This document shows positions 1-7,435 of a stretch of 64,000 nt of DNA, piece by piece; within the stretch, counting starts at the first letter, position 1; every line of letters starts with the position of its first letter. The stretch lies in the NCBI GenBank assembly GCA_046297695.1, contig JBKBHF010000017.1, positions 1 through 64,000 of the forward strand, in the 5' to 3' direction. A model generated the notes under the pieces. That model was not told where the DNA came from and did not search any database. It saw only the letters and a program-made list of their open reading frames with translations. The position numbers and the translations under genes were made by a program. This DNA is from Permianibacter sp046297695 (lineage in GTDB: Bacteria > Pseudomonadota > Gammaproteobacteria > Enterobacterales > Permianibacteraceae).

Positions 1-125
1 CGAAGCGCGGGGGGGTGTGGCCTAAGCAACCAAAACGATTCTGGCGCGTGGGGCGTGTTCTTTTGCTTACTTTTCTTGCACGAGCAAGAAAAGTAAGTCG
101 CCCGCCGGGGCGAGACCCGGCAGCC
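1..125 (+). repeat. Dispersed hairpin repeat, copy A (truncated by window start)
   Basis: The segment contains a perfect 14-bp inverted repeat (66-79 and 84-97, left arm CTTACTTTTCTTGC, loop ACGA). It is preceded by GATTCTGGCGCGTGGGGCGTG (37 onward) and followed by TCGCCCGCCGGGGCGAGACC. The same flanks occur at 23305-23475, and in reverse orientation at 22797-22866. The similarity to the 23305 copy already begins at base 1 (CGAAGCG), so the element continues to the left of the window. No protein-coding role is supported. Confidence 0.8.
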
Positions 126-169
126 GCTTAGGGCGAATGGAACATCGAAAATCAAAAGAAAAACAACAC

Positions 170-1474
170 TCAAAGTCCCCTCCGCGCCCACCAATAAAAC
201 CCACTCCCCACCACAACAAAAATCCCCACCATCGCCCACGCCGTGCCCGAAGCAAAACCCATCAACAGCCCACACAATGTCAGCGCAATGATCGGACTTA
301 ACCAACCCACAAACGACAGCGCACGCTGCCGCCGTTCCTGCACCAAAACACTCGCCGCACACAACGCATAACCGATCAATCGCACCAGTGTGCTCATCAC
401 CGCCAGATAGACAAAGCTGTTGCTCAGGGCGAGCAGCAAGCTGAGGCCGCCCACCACGGCAATCGATACCGCCGGCGTTGCAAAGCGCGGATGGATCGCG
501 GCAAACCATGCCGGCAGACAGCCATCGCGCGCCAGGGCATAGCTCATCCGTGGCGCGGCCATCATGATTGACGACAGATTGCCGATGATCGATACGACCG
601 CGGTGAGTGCGATGAGGCTGGCGCCCCATGGACCGAGCACGATGGCGGCAACCTCGGCAAGCGGTTGCTCGCTGCTGGCAAGCGTCGGCAGCACCGACAC
701 CGCCAGCCACTGCAGCCAGAAATAGAGCAGCGCGGTCAGCAGCACGGTGCGCACCAGCGCCCTGGGAATGTCGCGTTCCGGCACCTTGCCTTCGCCGGCA
801 TTGATGGCACCGCTCTCAAAGCCGACGAAGGCGTAGAACAGCACCAGCAAGCCCTCGCCGAACGTGACGCTCGGCAGGGGCGTCGTGAGCTGAAAAATGG
901 CCGGCGACAGCGCACTGATGCCGGTCAGCAGCAGCAACAGAATCGGCAACAGTTTCAGCACGGTCAGCGCAAACACGGCCCACATGCCGTGCCGCACGCC
1001 ACGGACATTGGCAAGCGTCAGCGTGCCAATCGCCAGCGTGATCAGCAGCGCCCGCGCCAGCGGCGCACTCGCCGGCGGCCAGAGCCAGGCAAGATACGTC
1101 ACCATCAAATTCGCGTTGGCGGCCATCGCGGTGATGCGGCCGAACCAGAGCAGCCAGCCGGTCTGAAAACCGAGCCAGGGTCCGAAACTGGCGCTGACAT
1201 ACACGCTCGGGCCGCCGGTGGCGGAAAACCATTTCGCCAGACGGGCAAAACAGAACACGATGCTCATGAACAGCGCCGCGCAAAGCAGGAACAGCCACGG
1301 ACTGAACACGCCGGCTTGGACAGCAGCGATCGCCGGCAGGGCAAACAGGCCGCCGCCGATGACGCCGTTGAGCGTCAGCACGGCAAAGCCCAGCTGACCG
1401 ATCTCCCGTTTCAGTTCACGCTCGGTGGACGGGCCCAGTTCACGGACGGAGGAGGAGGCGATCGGCGCAGTCAT
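170..1474 (-). CDS. APC-family amino acid/polyamine permease
   Basis: This is a 434-residue inner-membrane protein with about twelve hydrophobic segments. Near the N-terminus it carries the APC-superfamily helix-1 pattern NGVIGGGLFALPA (residues 36-48), whose glycine-rich unwound stretch binds substrate in this family. A further conserved block is FYAFVGFESG. The length fits amino acid permeases such as YjeH-type or AdiC-like carriers. The substrate cannot be read from sequence. The ATG at 1474 leaves a short hydrophilic tail before helix 1. It is transcribed divergently from gluQ. The 3' end runs up to the hairpin repeat, which may act as its transcription stop. Confidence 0.85.
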   Translation of the reverse strand: MTAPIASSSVRELGPSTERELKREIGQLGFAVLTLNGVIGGGLFALPAIAAVQAGVFSPWLFLLCAALFMSIVFCFARLAKWFSATGGPSVYVSASFGPWLGFQTGWLLWFGRITAMAANANLMVTYLAWLWPPASAPLARALLITLAIGTLTLANVRGVRHGMWAVFALTVLKLLPILLLLLTGISALSPAIFQLTTPLPSVTFGEGLLVLFYAFVGFESGAINAGEGKVPERDIPRALVRTVLLTALLYFWLQWLAVSVLPTLASSEQPLAEVAAIVLGPWGASLIALTAVVSIIGNLSSIMMAAPRMSYALARDGCLPAWFAAIHPRFATPAVSIAVVGGLSLLLALSNSFVYLAVMSTLVRLIGYALCAASVLVQERRQRALSFVGWLSPIIALTLCGLLMGFASGTAWAMVGIFVVVGSGFYWWARRGL

Positions 1475-1586
1475 TGTTGTTATTCGCCAAGAGTGATCCT
1501 GCGCCGATGCTAGCGCAATGCTGGCGGTGGGCGTTACCGATCAGTTCGGGCACAATTTGCTTCCCGTCTCTTTCGCGCGCAGCCCC

Positions 1587-2444
1587 ATGTCCGTCATTGG
1601 CCGTTTCGCTCCGTCACCATCCGGTCCGCTGCATTTCGGCTCGCTGGTGGCCGCGCTCGGCTCGTATTTGTCGGCGAAGGCACAAGGCGGACAATGGTTG
1701 CTGCGCATCGAAGACATCGATCCGCCGCGCGAACCGGCCGGCGCCGCAGCGACCATCCTGCAACAACTGCGCGCATTCGGTCTGCAATGGGATGGCGCCG
1801 TGCTGTACCAGCGCACGCGCAGCGACCGCTACGACACAGTGCTCGCCAGCTTGGCCGAGCGTGGTCTGCTCTACGGCTGCAGCTGCAGTCGGCGCGAGCT
1901 GCAGGGCAATGGCGGCCGCTGTGCCAACCGTTGTCGCGAACGGGCGCTGCCGCTCGCGGATGGCGTCGCCTGGCGACTGCTCGCCGGCAACGAGCCGCTG
2001 CCGTTCGACGATGCCGTGTTCGGCCCCTGCCGCTTTCCCGAGACCGAGCAGGACGAAGTCGTGCTGAAACGGCGCGACGGGCTTTACGCCTACCAATTGG
2101 CCGTGGTGGTCGATGACATCGATCAGGGCGTTACCGAAATCGTCCGCGGCGCCGATCTGCTCGACGCCACACCGCGCCAGCTCTACCTCTGGCGACTGCT
2201 CGGCCACACGCCGCCACGCTTTGCCCATTTGCCGCTGGTGGTCGGCAGCGACGGCCGCAAGCTGTCGAAGCAGAACTACGCGCCCGCCATCAGCGAGAGT
2301 GAAGCGCTGCCACTGCTGAAAGACGCGCTTAGGGTGCTCGGCCAGCCGGTGCCGGCGGTTGACCGCGTCAATCAGCTTCTTAGCCGCGCCGTTGCCGATT
2401 GGCGGCTCGACCGGGTACCGAGAGGGCCGGTCATGCGCGTCTGA
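1587..2444 (+). CDS. gluQ: Glutamyl-Q tRNA(Asp) synthetase
   Basis: A 285-residue truncated glutamyl-tRNA synthetase paralogue that attaches glutamate to queuosine at the wobble base of tRNA-Asp. It has the class I signature RFAPSPSGPLHFGS (residues 6-19) and a KLSKQ motif corresponding to KMSKS. It also has the CSCSRREL cysteine cluster of the zinc-binding region, and lacks the anticodon-binding domain, as expected. I chose the internal ATG at 1587, since an earlier in-frame ATG at 1518 would add 23 residues before the conserved MSVIGRFAPSPSG start. In many gammaproteobacteria gluQ follows dksA and precedes pcnB. Here dksA is absent and a permease is divergent. Confidence 0.93.
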   Translation: MSVIGRFAPSPSGPLHFGSLVAALGSYLSAKAQGGQWLLRIEDIDPPREPAGAAATILQQLRAFGLQWDGAVLYQRTRSDRYDTVLASLAERGLLYGCSCSRRELQGNGGRCANRCRERALPLADGVAWRLLAGNEPLPFDDAVFGPCRFPETEQDEVVLKRRDGLYAYQLAVVVDDIDQGVTEIVRGADLLDATPRQLYLWRLLGHTPPRFAHLPLVVGSDGRKLSKQNYAPAISESEALPLLKDALRVLGQPVPAVDRVNQLLSRAVADWRLDRVPRGPVMRV

Positions 2445-2539
2445 AAGCCCGGCCGCCGCCGGTTTCCCCACATCGCGGGGATGCATCCACTGGCCCGACC
2501 GGCTATCATTGGCCTTTCGACCTAACTCACTGACTGTCC

Positions 2540-3916
2540 GTGATTTTTTCCCGCATCAAACAGTTCGTCAGCCGGACAGTCGGCAAGTCCAAAAGCGCCC
2601 GCACGCCCGGCGTCCGGGTGCGCAAGCAAGTCATCCCGCGCGATCAGCACGAGGTCTCGCGGCGGGAAATTTCCGACAACGCCCTGAAGGTACTGTACCG
2701 GCTCAACAAGGCCGGTTACGAGGCCTATCTGGTTGGCGGCGGTGTTCGCGACATTCTGCTTGGTCTGCATCCGAAAGATTTCGACGTCGCCACCGACGCG
2801 AAACCGGAAGACGTGCAGAAAGTATTCCGGAATTGCCGGCTGATTGGCCGTCGGTTCCGGCTGGCGCATGTGCTGTTCGGCCAGGATGTGGTCGAAGTCG
2901 CGACCTTCCGCGCAGTCAATGACGACGCGCCGCAAACCGAACACGGCATGGTCTTGCGCGACAACGTTTACGGCACGATCGAAGACGACGCCGTGCGGCG
3001 CGACTTCACCGTCAACGCGCTCTACTACAACATCGCCGATTTCTCGATTGTCGATTTCGTCGGCGGCCTGAAAGATCTGCAGAAGCGCACGCTGCGCCTG
3101 ATCGGCGATCCGGAAACCCGTTACCGCGAAGACCCGGTTCGCATGCTGCGTGCCGCCCGGCTTGCCGCCAAACTCGATTTCAAAATTGAAGCGAAAACCC
3201 GCGAACCGATTCTGCAGCATGGCTCGCTGCTGAAGAACGTCTCCAACGCCCGACTCTGGGATGAATGCGCCAAGCTGTTCCTGACCGGTCACGGTCTCGC
3301 CAGCTTCGAGCAGCTGGAAGCGCTGAACCTGACCAAGGTGCTGTTCCCCGGCCCAGCCGCGATGATGCACAAGCATCCCGAAGTCAAGGCGCTGATCGAA
3401 ACCGCACTGCGCAATACCGACGCCCGCATCGCCGAACAAAAAGGCGTCAACCCGGCCTTTCTGTTTGCCGTGATGCTGTGGCCCAGCGTCGCCGCGGAAT
3501 ATGAAAAACGGCTGAAGCGCAATGTGCCGCCGGCACCGGCGCTGCAGGACGCCGCCACCGAAGTGCTCGACCGCCAGCACGAAGTCACCGCAATCGCAAA
3601 ACGTTTCAGTCAGGTGATGCGCGAAATGTGGGCGCTGCAACACCGCTTTGCCCAGCGCACGCCAAGCCGTGCGGAAAAACTGCTCACCTTGCCGCGCTTT
3701 CGCGCTGCTTTCGATTTGCTGGCTCTGCGCGCCGAAGCCGGCGAACCGCTGCAGGAACTGGTCGACTGGTGGGCGGAATATCAAATTGCCGATGCCGACG
3801 GCCGGCAGGCACTGCTGCGTCAGGTCGACAAGCCGGACAGCAAGAACGGCAATGGCGAACGCAAGCGCCGGCCGCGTCGACGTGGGCCGCGCAAGGCAGT
3901 AGCCAAGAGCGAATGA
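2540..3916 (+). CDS. pcnB: Poly(A) polymerase I
   Basis: A 458-residue nucleotidyltransferase that adds poly(A) tails to RNA 3' ends and so promotes decay. Residues 64-75 (LVGGGVRDILLG) and DFDVATD (80-86) form the class II polymerase-beta core with the two catalytic aspartates. RRDFTVNALYYN and RYREDPVRMLRAAR are the following family blocks. The C-terminus is very basic (KRRPRRRGPRK), as in the E. coli enzyme. The start is a GTG at 2540; a stop codon at 2531 in the same frame excludes a longer protein. A weak start codon is usual for pcnB. It is followed by folK after 9 bp, so they are probably cotranscribed. Confidence 0.95.
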   Translation: MIFSRIKQFVSRTVGKSKSARTPGVRVRKQVIPRDQHEVSRREISDNALKVLYRLNKAGYEAYLVGGGVRDILLGLHPKDFDVATDAKPEDVQKVFRNCRLIGRRFRLAHVLFGQDVVEVATFRAVNDDAPQTEHGMVLRDNVYGTIEDDAVRRDFTVNALYYNIADFSIVDFVGGLKDLQKRTLRLIGDPETRYREDPVRMLRAARLAAKLDFKIEAKTREPILQHGSLLKNVSNARLWDECAKLFLTGHGLASFEQLEALNLTKVLFPGPAAMMHKHPEVKALIETALRNTDARIAEQKGVNPAFLFAVMLWPSVAAEYEKRLKRNVPPAPALQDAATEVLDRQHEVTAIAKRFSQVMREMWALQHRFAQRTPSRAEKLLTLPRFRAAFDLLALRAEAGEPLQELVDWWAEYQIADADGRQALLRQVDKPDSKNGNGERKRRPRRRGPRKAVAKSE

Positions 3917-3925
3917 CCCGGTCAC

Positions 3926-4420
3926 ATGAATAGTCGCGCCTACATCGGGCTTGGCAGCAATCTCGGCGAGCCAGCCCGGCAAATCCAATACGCGATTGAT
4001 GCCCTGGCAGTATTGCCACTCAGCAAGCTGGTGGCCCGTTCCTCGCTCTATCGCAGCCCGGCACTGACTCTGCCAGGCAGCGCAGCACAACCGGATTATC
4101 TGAACGCCGTTGCCGCCATTGATACCGCCCTCGATCCACAAACCCTGCTCGCTGCCTTGCTGCGCATCGAGCAGGAACAGGGCCGGGTGCGCGAGCAACG
4201 CTGGGGCGCCCGCACGCTCGATTTGGATCTGTTGTTGTACGGCAGCCTGGTCTGGCAATCGCCGAGTCTGACGTTGCCGCATTACGCGCTCTGCGAGCGG
4301 CCATTTGTTGTGATACCGTTGCTGGAAATCGCGCCGGATCTGCAGCTGCCTGACGGCCGCTTCCTGCGCGAGTTGGCCAAGGCGCTGCCGGGTGACACCC
4401 TGCAGCGGATATCGGCGTGA
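3926..4420 (+). CDS. folK: 6-hydroxymethyl-7,8-dihydropterin pyrophosphokinase (HPPK)
   Basis: A 164-residue cytosolic enzyme of folate synthesis that transfers pyrophosphate from ATP to hydroxymethyl-dihydropterin. It begins with YIGLGSNLG (residues 6-14) and carries the HPPK signature RWGARTLDLDLLLYG around residue 92, with the metal-binding D-x-D. The length matches the family. It starts 9 bp after pcnB and is followed 65 bp later by a deoxynucleoside kinase. Confidence 0.95.
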   Translation: MNSRAYIGLGSNLGEPARQIQYAIDALAVLPLSKLVARSSLYRSPALTLPGSAAQPDYLNAVAAIDTALDPQTLLAALLRIEQEQGRVREQRWGARTLDLDLLLYGSLVWQSPSLTLPHYALCERPFVVIPLLEIAPDLQLPDGRFLRELAKALPGDTLQRISA

Positions 4421-4485
4421 TGTCGGTGTAATGTCGGCGCGTTTTTTGGCACATGGCACCGACGCAAAGAGGACGGCTTGCGCGC

Positions 4486-5121
4486 ATGAATCCACTTCGC
4501 TTCGTCAGCGTCGAAGGTCCGATAGGCGTCGGCAAAACTACGCTGACACGCCGGCTTGCCGAAGCACTCGGCGGCCAGACCTTGCTGGAACAGCCGGACG
4601 AAAATCCGTTTCTCGAACGGTTCTATCAGAATCCGAAACAGGCCGCGCTGCCGGCGCAGCTGTTCTTTTTGTTCCAGCGCGCCCGCCAACTCGATGCCAT
4701 CCGTCAGCAGGACATGTTCGCACCGGTCACGGTCAGCGACTACCTGATGGACAAGGATGCACTGTTTGCCCGGCTGAACCTCGATGACGATGAGCTGCGC
4801 CTGTACGAGCAAGTGTATGGTCAGCTGACCATCCAGGCACCAACACCGGATCTGGTCATTTATCTGCAGGCGCCGATCGATACGTTGTTGGAGCGGGTAC
4901 GCAAACGCGATCGCAGTGCCGAGCGCGCCTTGAGCCGCGATTATCTGCAAAAGGTATTGGACGGCTACACCCGATTCTTTTACTACTACGAAGCCTCGCC
5001 GCTACTGATCGTCAACACCGCAGCGCTCGATCTGGCTGGCAGCGAAAGCGATTTCCAGCAGCTGGTCGAACGCGTGCATCAATGCCGCAGCGGCCGCCAC
5101 TATTTCAACTCGCGCCTTTGA
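4486..5121 (+). CDS. Deoxynucleoside kinase (deoxyadenosine/deoxyguanosine kinase family)
   Basis: A 211-residue P-loop kinase that phosphorylates deoxynucleosides in dNTP salvage. The Walker A motif GPIGVGKTT lies at residues 11-19. FFLFQRARQL and the later DRSAERALSRDYL region resemble the lid and substrate-binding segments of dAK/dGK/dCK enzymes. The ATG at 4486, preceded by AGAGGA (4468-4473), is preferred over an ATG at 4453, which would add an unconserved 11-residue extension. It sits between folK and panB, an arrangement I recall from other non-enteric gammaproteobacteria. Which deoxynucleoside is preferred cannot be read from sequence. Confidence 0.85.
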   Translation: MNPLRFVSVEGPIGVGKTTLTRRLAEALGGQTLLEQPDENPFLERFYQNPKQAALPAQLFFLFQRARQLDAIRQQDMFAPVTVSDYLMDKDALFARLNLDDDELRLYEQVYGQLTIQAPTPDLVIYLQAPIDTLLERVRKRDRSAERALSRDYLQKVLDGYTRFFYYYEASPLLIVNTAALDLAGSESDFQQLVERVHQCRSGRHYFNSRL

Positions 5122-5147
5122 CGGCGCCATCGGCACGGAACCCGAAC

Positions 5148-5954
5148 ATGGCTCGCATCACCGCTCACCGCCTCGCCGAGCTGAAACGCGCTGGCGAAAA
5201 AATCGTCGTACTGACGGCGTACGACGCCAGCTTTGCTACCGCCTGCAATCAGAACGGCGTCGATGTCATCCTGGTCGGCGACTCGCTCGGCAATGTCATC
5301 ATGGGTTATGACAGCACCGTCCCGGTCACGATGACCGACATGCTGCATCACACCCGCGCGGTTGCCCGCGGCAACAGCGAAGCGCTGGTCATCGGCGATT
5401 TGCCTTACATGAGCTATGGCACGCTGGAGCAAACGCTGAGCAATTCTGCAGCGCTGATGCAGGCCGGCGCGCACATGGTCAAGCTGGAAGGCGGCGCCTG
5501 GCTCGCCGATTATGTGCGCGCACTGACCGAGCGCGGCATCCCGGTCTGCGCCCATCTCGGTTTGACCCCGCAATCGGTTGATGCCCTCGGCGGTTACAAA
5601 GTACAGGGCCGGACACCGGAAAGCGCGGCGCAGATCATTGCCGATGCCAAGCTGCTCGAAGCCGCCGGCGCCCGGCTGTTGGTAGTGGAATGTGTGCCGG
5701 CCGCGCTCGGCAAAGAGCTCAGTGCGGCGCTGAGCATTCCGGTGATCGGCATCGGTGCTGGCGTCGATACCGACGGCCAGGTTTTGGTGTTGCACGACAT
5801 GCTGGGCCTGACGCCAAGCAACGGCGCCAAGCGCCCGAAGTTCGTCAAGGATTTCATGACCGGCGAAGCCGGCGGCATCGGTGCTGCGATTGCCGCCTAT
5901 GCGAAAGCGGTACGCGAGAAGCGCTTCCCGGCTGATGAGCACAGCTTCACCTGA
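5148..5954 (+). CDS. panB: 3-methyl-2-oxobutanoate hydroxymethyltransferase
   Basis: A 268-residue enzyme of pantothenate synthesis that transfers a hydroxymethyl group from methylene-tetrahydrofolate to ketoisovalerate. Visible family blocks are VVLTAYDASFA, VDVILVGDSLGNV (metal-binding Asp), ADLPYMSYG-like GDLPYMSYG, and HLGLTPQSV. The ATG at 5148 gives MARITAHRLAEL, the standard N-terminus; an upstream in-frame ATG at 5082 lies inside the preceding gene. The folate-dependent reaction fits its place in a folK-linked operon. Confidence 0.96.
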   Translation: MARITAHRLAELKRAGEKIVVLTAYDASFATACNQNGVDVILVGDSLGNVIMGYDSTVPVTMTDMLHHTRAVARGNSEALVIGDLPYMSYGTLEQTLSNSAALMQAGAHMVKLEGGAWLADYVRALTERGIPVCAHLGLTPQSVDALGGYKVQGRTPESAAQIIADAKLLEAAGARLLVVECVPAALGKELSAALSIPVIGIGAGVDTDGQVLVLHDMLGLTPSNGAKRPKFVKDFMTGEAGGIGAAIAAYAKAVREKRFPADEHSFT

Positions 5955-5961
5955 TACGTTT

Positions 5962-5987
5962 GGGTGAGCGGCTTTAGCCGCTCACCC
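5962..5987 (+). other. Strong hairpin between panB and panC
   Basis: GGGTGAGCGGCT (5962-5973) and AGCCGCTCACCC (5976-5987) form a perfect 12-bp inverted repeat separated by only TT. It begins 7 bp after the panB stop. No T-run follows, so it is not a classic intrinsic terminator. It may protect the panB 3' end or attenuate panC. Confidence 0.6.
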
Positions 5988-6037
5988 AGTCCACTTCTTC
6001 AGCTGCGTTTCTGCCTCGCTGATTACACGGAGCCATC

Positions 6038-6886
6038 ATGCAGATTTTCGATTCCCTCGCCGCCCTGCGCAGTCAGATCAACAGCTGGCGCCGCGCCGGT
6101 GAAAAAATTGCCTTCGTGCCGACCATGGGCAACCTGCACGAAGGCCACGCTTCGCTGTTCGAGCAGGCACGTACATACGGCACGAAAGTCGTCGCCAGCA
6201 TTTACGTCAATCCGATGCAGTTTGGCTTGAACGAGGACTGGTCCAAGTATCCACGCACACTCGATGCCGATCGCAAAATCCTCGAAGCCAAACAAGTCGA
6301 TGCGCTGTTCCTGCCGGACGACCAGACCATGTATCCGCGCGGCACCGAAGTGCAGACATTTGTTGAAGTGCCGCGCTTGTCGAACATCCTGTGCGGCGCT
6401 TCGCGGCCGGGCCATTTCCGCGGCGTCGCCACCATCGTCAGCAAGCTGTTTCATCTGGTGCAGCCGGATGTGGCGGTGTTCGGTGAAAAGGATTACCAGC
6501 AATTGATGGTGATCCGGCAGATGGTCAATGACCTGTTCATTCCGATCGAGATCATCGGTGCTGCCACCGTGCGCGCGGCCGACGGCCTGGCCCTGTCCTC
6601 ACGCAACGGCTATCTGACTGCCGAGGAGCGCGCGCTGGCACCGGTGATTTACCAGACGCTGCGCTGGTGTGCGGATGCACTGCGCAATGGCGAACGCGAT
6701 TACGCCGCGCTGGAGCAGCAAGCGCGGCAGCGGCTCAACAACGGCGGTTTGCGCACCGATTATTTCTCGATACGACGGCACAGCGATCTGCTGGAACCCG
6801 CCAGCGAGGAGAAACGGTTTGTGGTGCTGGCTGCGGCCTATCTCGGCAAGGCGCGCTTGATCGACAACATTCAGGTCATCGACTGA
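6038..6886 (+). CDS. panC: Pantothenate synthetase (pantoate-beta-alanine ligase)
   Basis: A 282-residue cytosolic ligase that joins pantoate and beta-alanine at the cost of ATP. It has the nucleotidyltransferase block FVPTMGNLHEGHASL (about residues 26-40, with HxGH-type histidines), VFGEKDYQQL and LALSSRNGYL. Length is typical. ATG at 6038 gives the usual short N-terminus. It follows panB with an 83-bp gap that contains a perfect hairpin. panD is not in the window, so beta-alanine must come from elsewhere. Confidence 0.96.
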   Translation: MQIFDSLAALRSQINSWRRAGEKIAFVPTMGNLHEGHASLFEQARTYGTKVVASIYVNPMQFGLNEDWSKYPRTLDADRKILEAKQVDALFLPDDQTMYPRGTEVQTFVEVPRLSNILCGASRPGHFRGVATIVSKLFHLVQPDVAVFGEKDYQQLMVIRQMVNDLFIPIEIIGAATVRAADGLALSSRNGYLTAEERALAPVIYQTLRWCADALRNGERDYAALEQQARQRLNNGGLRTDYFSIRRHSDLLEPASEEKRFVVLAAAYLGKARLIDNIQVID

Positions 6887-7001
6887 GGCTGGCGCTGGTA
6901 CTCGGTCGGCGAGCTCAGGCGAAAGTTCGCCGGACGGGCTCCCGGCAGGCCCCGACATGACCCACATGGCCATGTCTGTGCGTTTCTGGGGGCCAGAAAG
7001 C

Positions 7002-7028
7002 AAAAAAGAGCGCAGTGCGCTCTTTTTT
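7002..7028. terminator. Bidirectional intrinsic terminator (panC end / small RNA 1 end)
   Basis: The arms AAAAAAGAGCGCA (7002-7014) and TGCGCTCTTTTTT (7016-7028) form a 13-bp inverted repeat with flanking A and T runs, so it can work in both directions. On the plus strand it lies 116 bp after panC. On the minus strand it ends the proposed CsrB/RsmZ-like RNA. Confidence 0.85.
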
Positions 7029-7167
7029 ACTTCACCCTTTCCCTATGAAATCTGGCACATCCCGCGCCGGTCCTGCGCCACCGTCCTGGTGGTTGTTCCT
7101 TTCGGCTCATCCGGAGCCATCATCCCTGCCGCCATCCTGACGGAGTCCTGCGTGTGCGTCCTGCACG
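7002..7167 (-). ncRNA. CsrB/RsmZ-type CsrA-sequestering small RNA 1
   Basis: The minus strand has ten GGA triplets in about 165 nt. Several sit exactly in hairpin loops: GUGC-AGGAC-GCAC, CCGUC-AGGAU-GGCGG, GGCUC-CGGAU-GAGCC, CCACC-AGGAC-GGUGG and GCGC-AGGACCG-GCGC. The transcript would end at the U-rich terminator 7002-7028. It would start near 7167, just after a -10 box (TAGAAT, 7174-7179) and GGCGCC. Regular AGGA loops plus a 3' terminator and no open reading frame are the defining look of CsrB, CsrC and RsmX/Y/Z, which titrate the translational repressor CsrA/RsmA. The 3' part (TTTCAT..., GUGAAGUAAAAA) is shared with small RNA 2. The exact 5' end is inferred. Confidence 0.85.
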
Positions 7168-7179
7168 GGCGCCATTCTA
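7168..7179 (-). promoter_or_regulatory. Putative -10 region of small RNA 1
   Basis: On the minus strand TAGAAT (7179-7174) is followed directly by GGCGCC (7173-7168). The same -10-plus-GGCGCC layout precedes small RNA 2. There is no good -35 box at 17 bp, which fits a promoter that depends on an activator such as GacA/UvrY. Confidence 0.6.
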
Positions 7180-7328
7180 CGGGGGCCATGCCGGTGCGCA
7201 CGGCAGACATCGCCAGTGTCAGCCACGGCTCACAACAGGTGATAGAAGCATAATTCAATAAAATCAATGAGATAATCTCGTTGCCAGCACATCTTGGCAC
7301 AGCAAGACGGCGGTAATGCTTACAGCTA

Positions 7329-7346
7329 TGTAAGAGATATCTCACA
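7329..7346 (-). promoter_or_regulatory. GacA/UvrY-type upstream activating site 1
   Basis: Read on the minus strand this is TGTGAG-N6-CTTACA with N6 ATATCT. The GacA consensus in Pseudomonas is TGTAAG-N6-CTTACA, and the E. coli UvrY site upstream of csrB has half-sites TGTGAG and CTTACA. The site centre is about 170 bp upstream of the inferred start of small RNA 1. It also lies about 90 bp before the PotF-like gene on the plus strand, so it could serve both. An IHF-like sequence (AATCAATGAGATA, 7262-7274, one mismatch) lies between it and the small RNA promoter. An overlapping inverted repeat CTTACA-N4-TGTAAG occupies 7319-7334. Confidence 0.75.
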
Positions 7347-7435
7347 AGCGCACGGGCAAATTGCCCGGCCCCGCCCTTATGCCAGCAAGCCTTGGCAGTT
7401 CCTACCCGCTTAAAAAAAAACATGAAATTAAACGC

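Noticed and set aside
2522..4495. A long minus-strand frame opposite pcnB and folK
   Set aside because: It is antisense to two certain genes and its translation is rich in Gln, His, Arg and Gly, which is typical of shadow frames.
4020..4535. A minus-strand frame opposite folK and the kinase start
   Set aside because: Antisense to conserved genes and low-complexity, so not coding.
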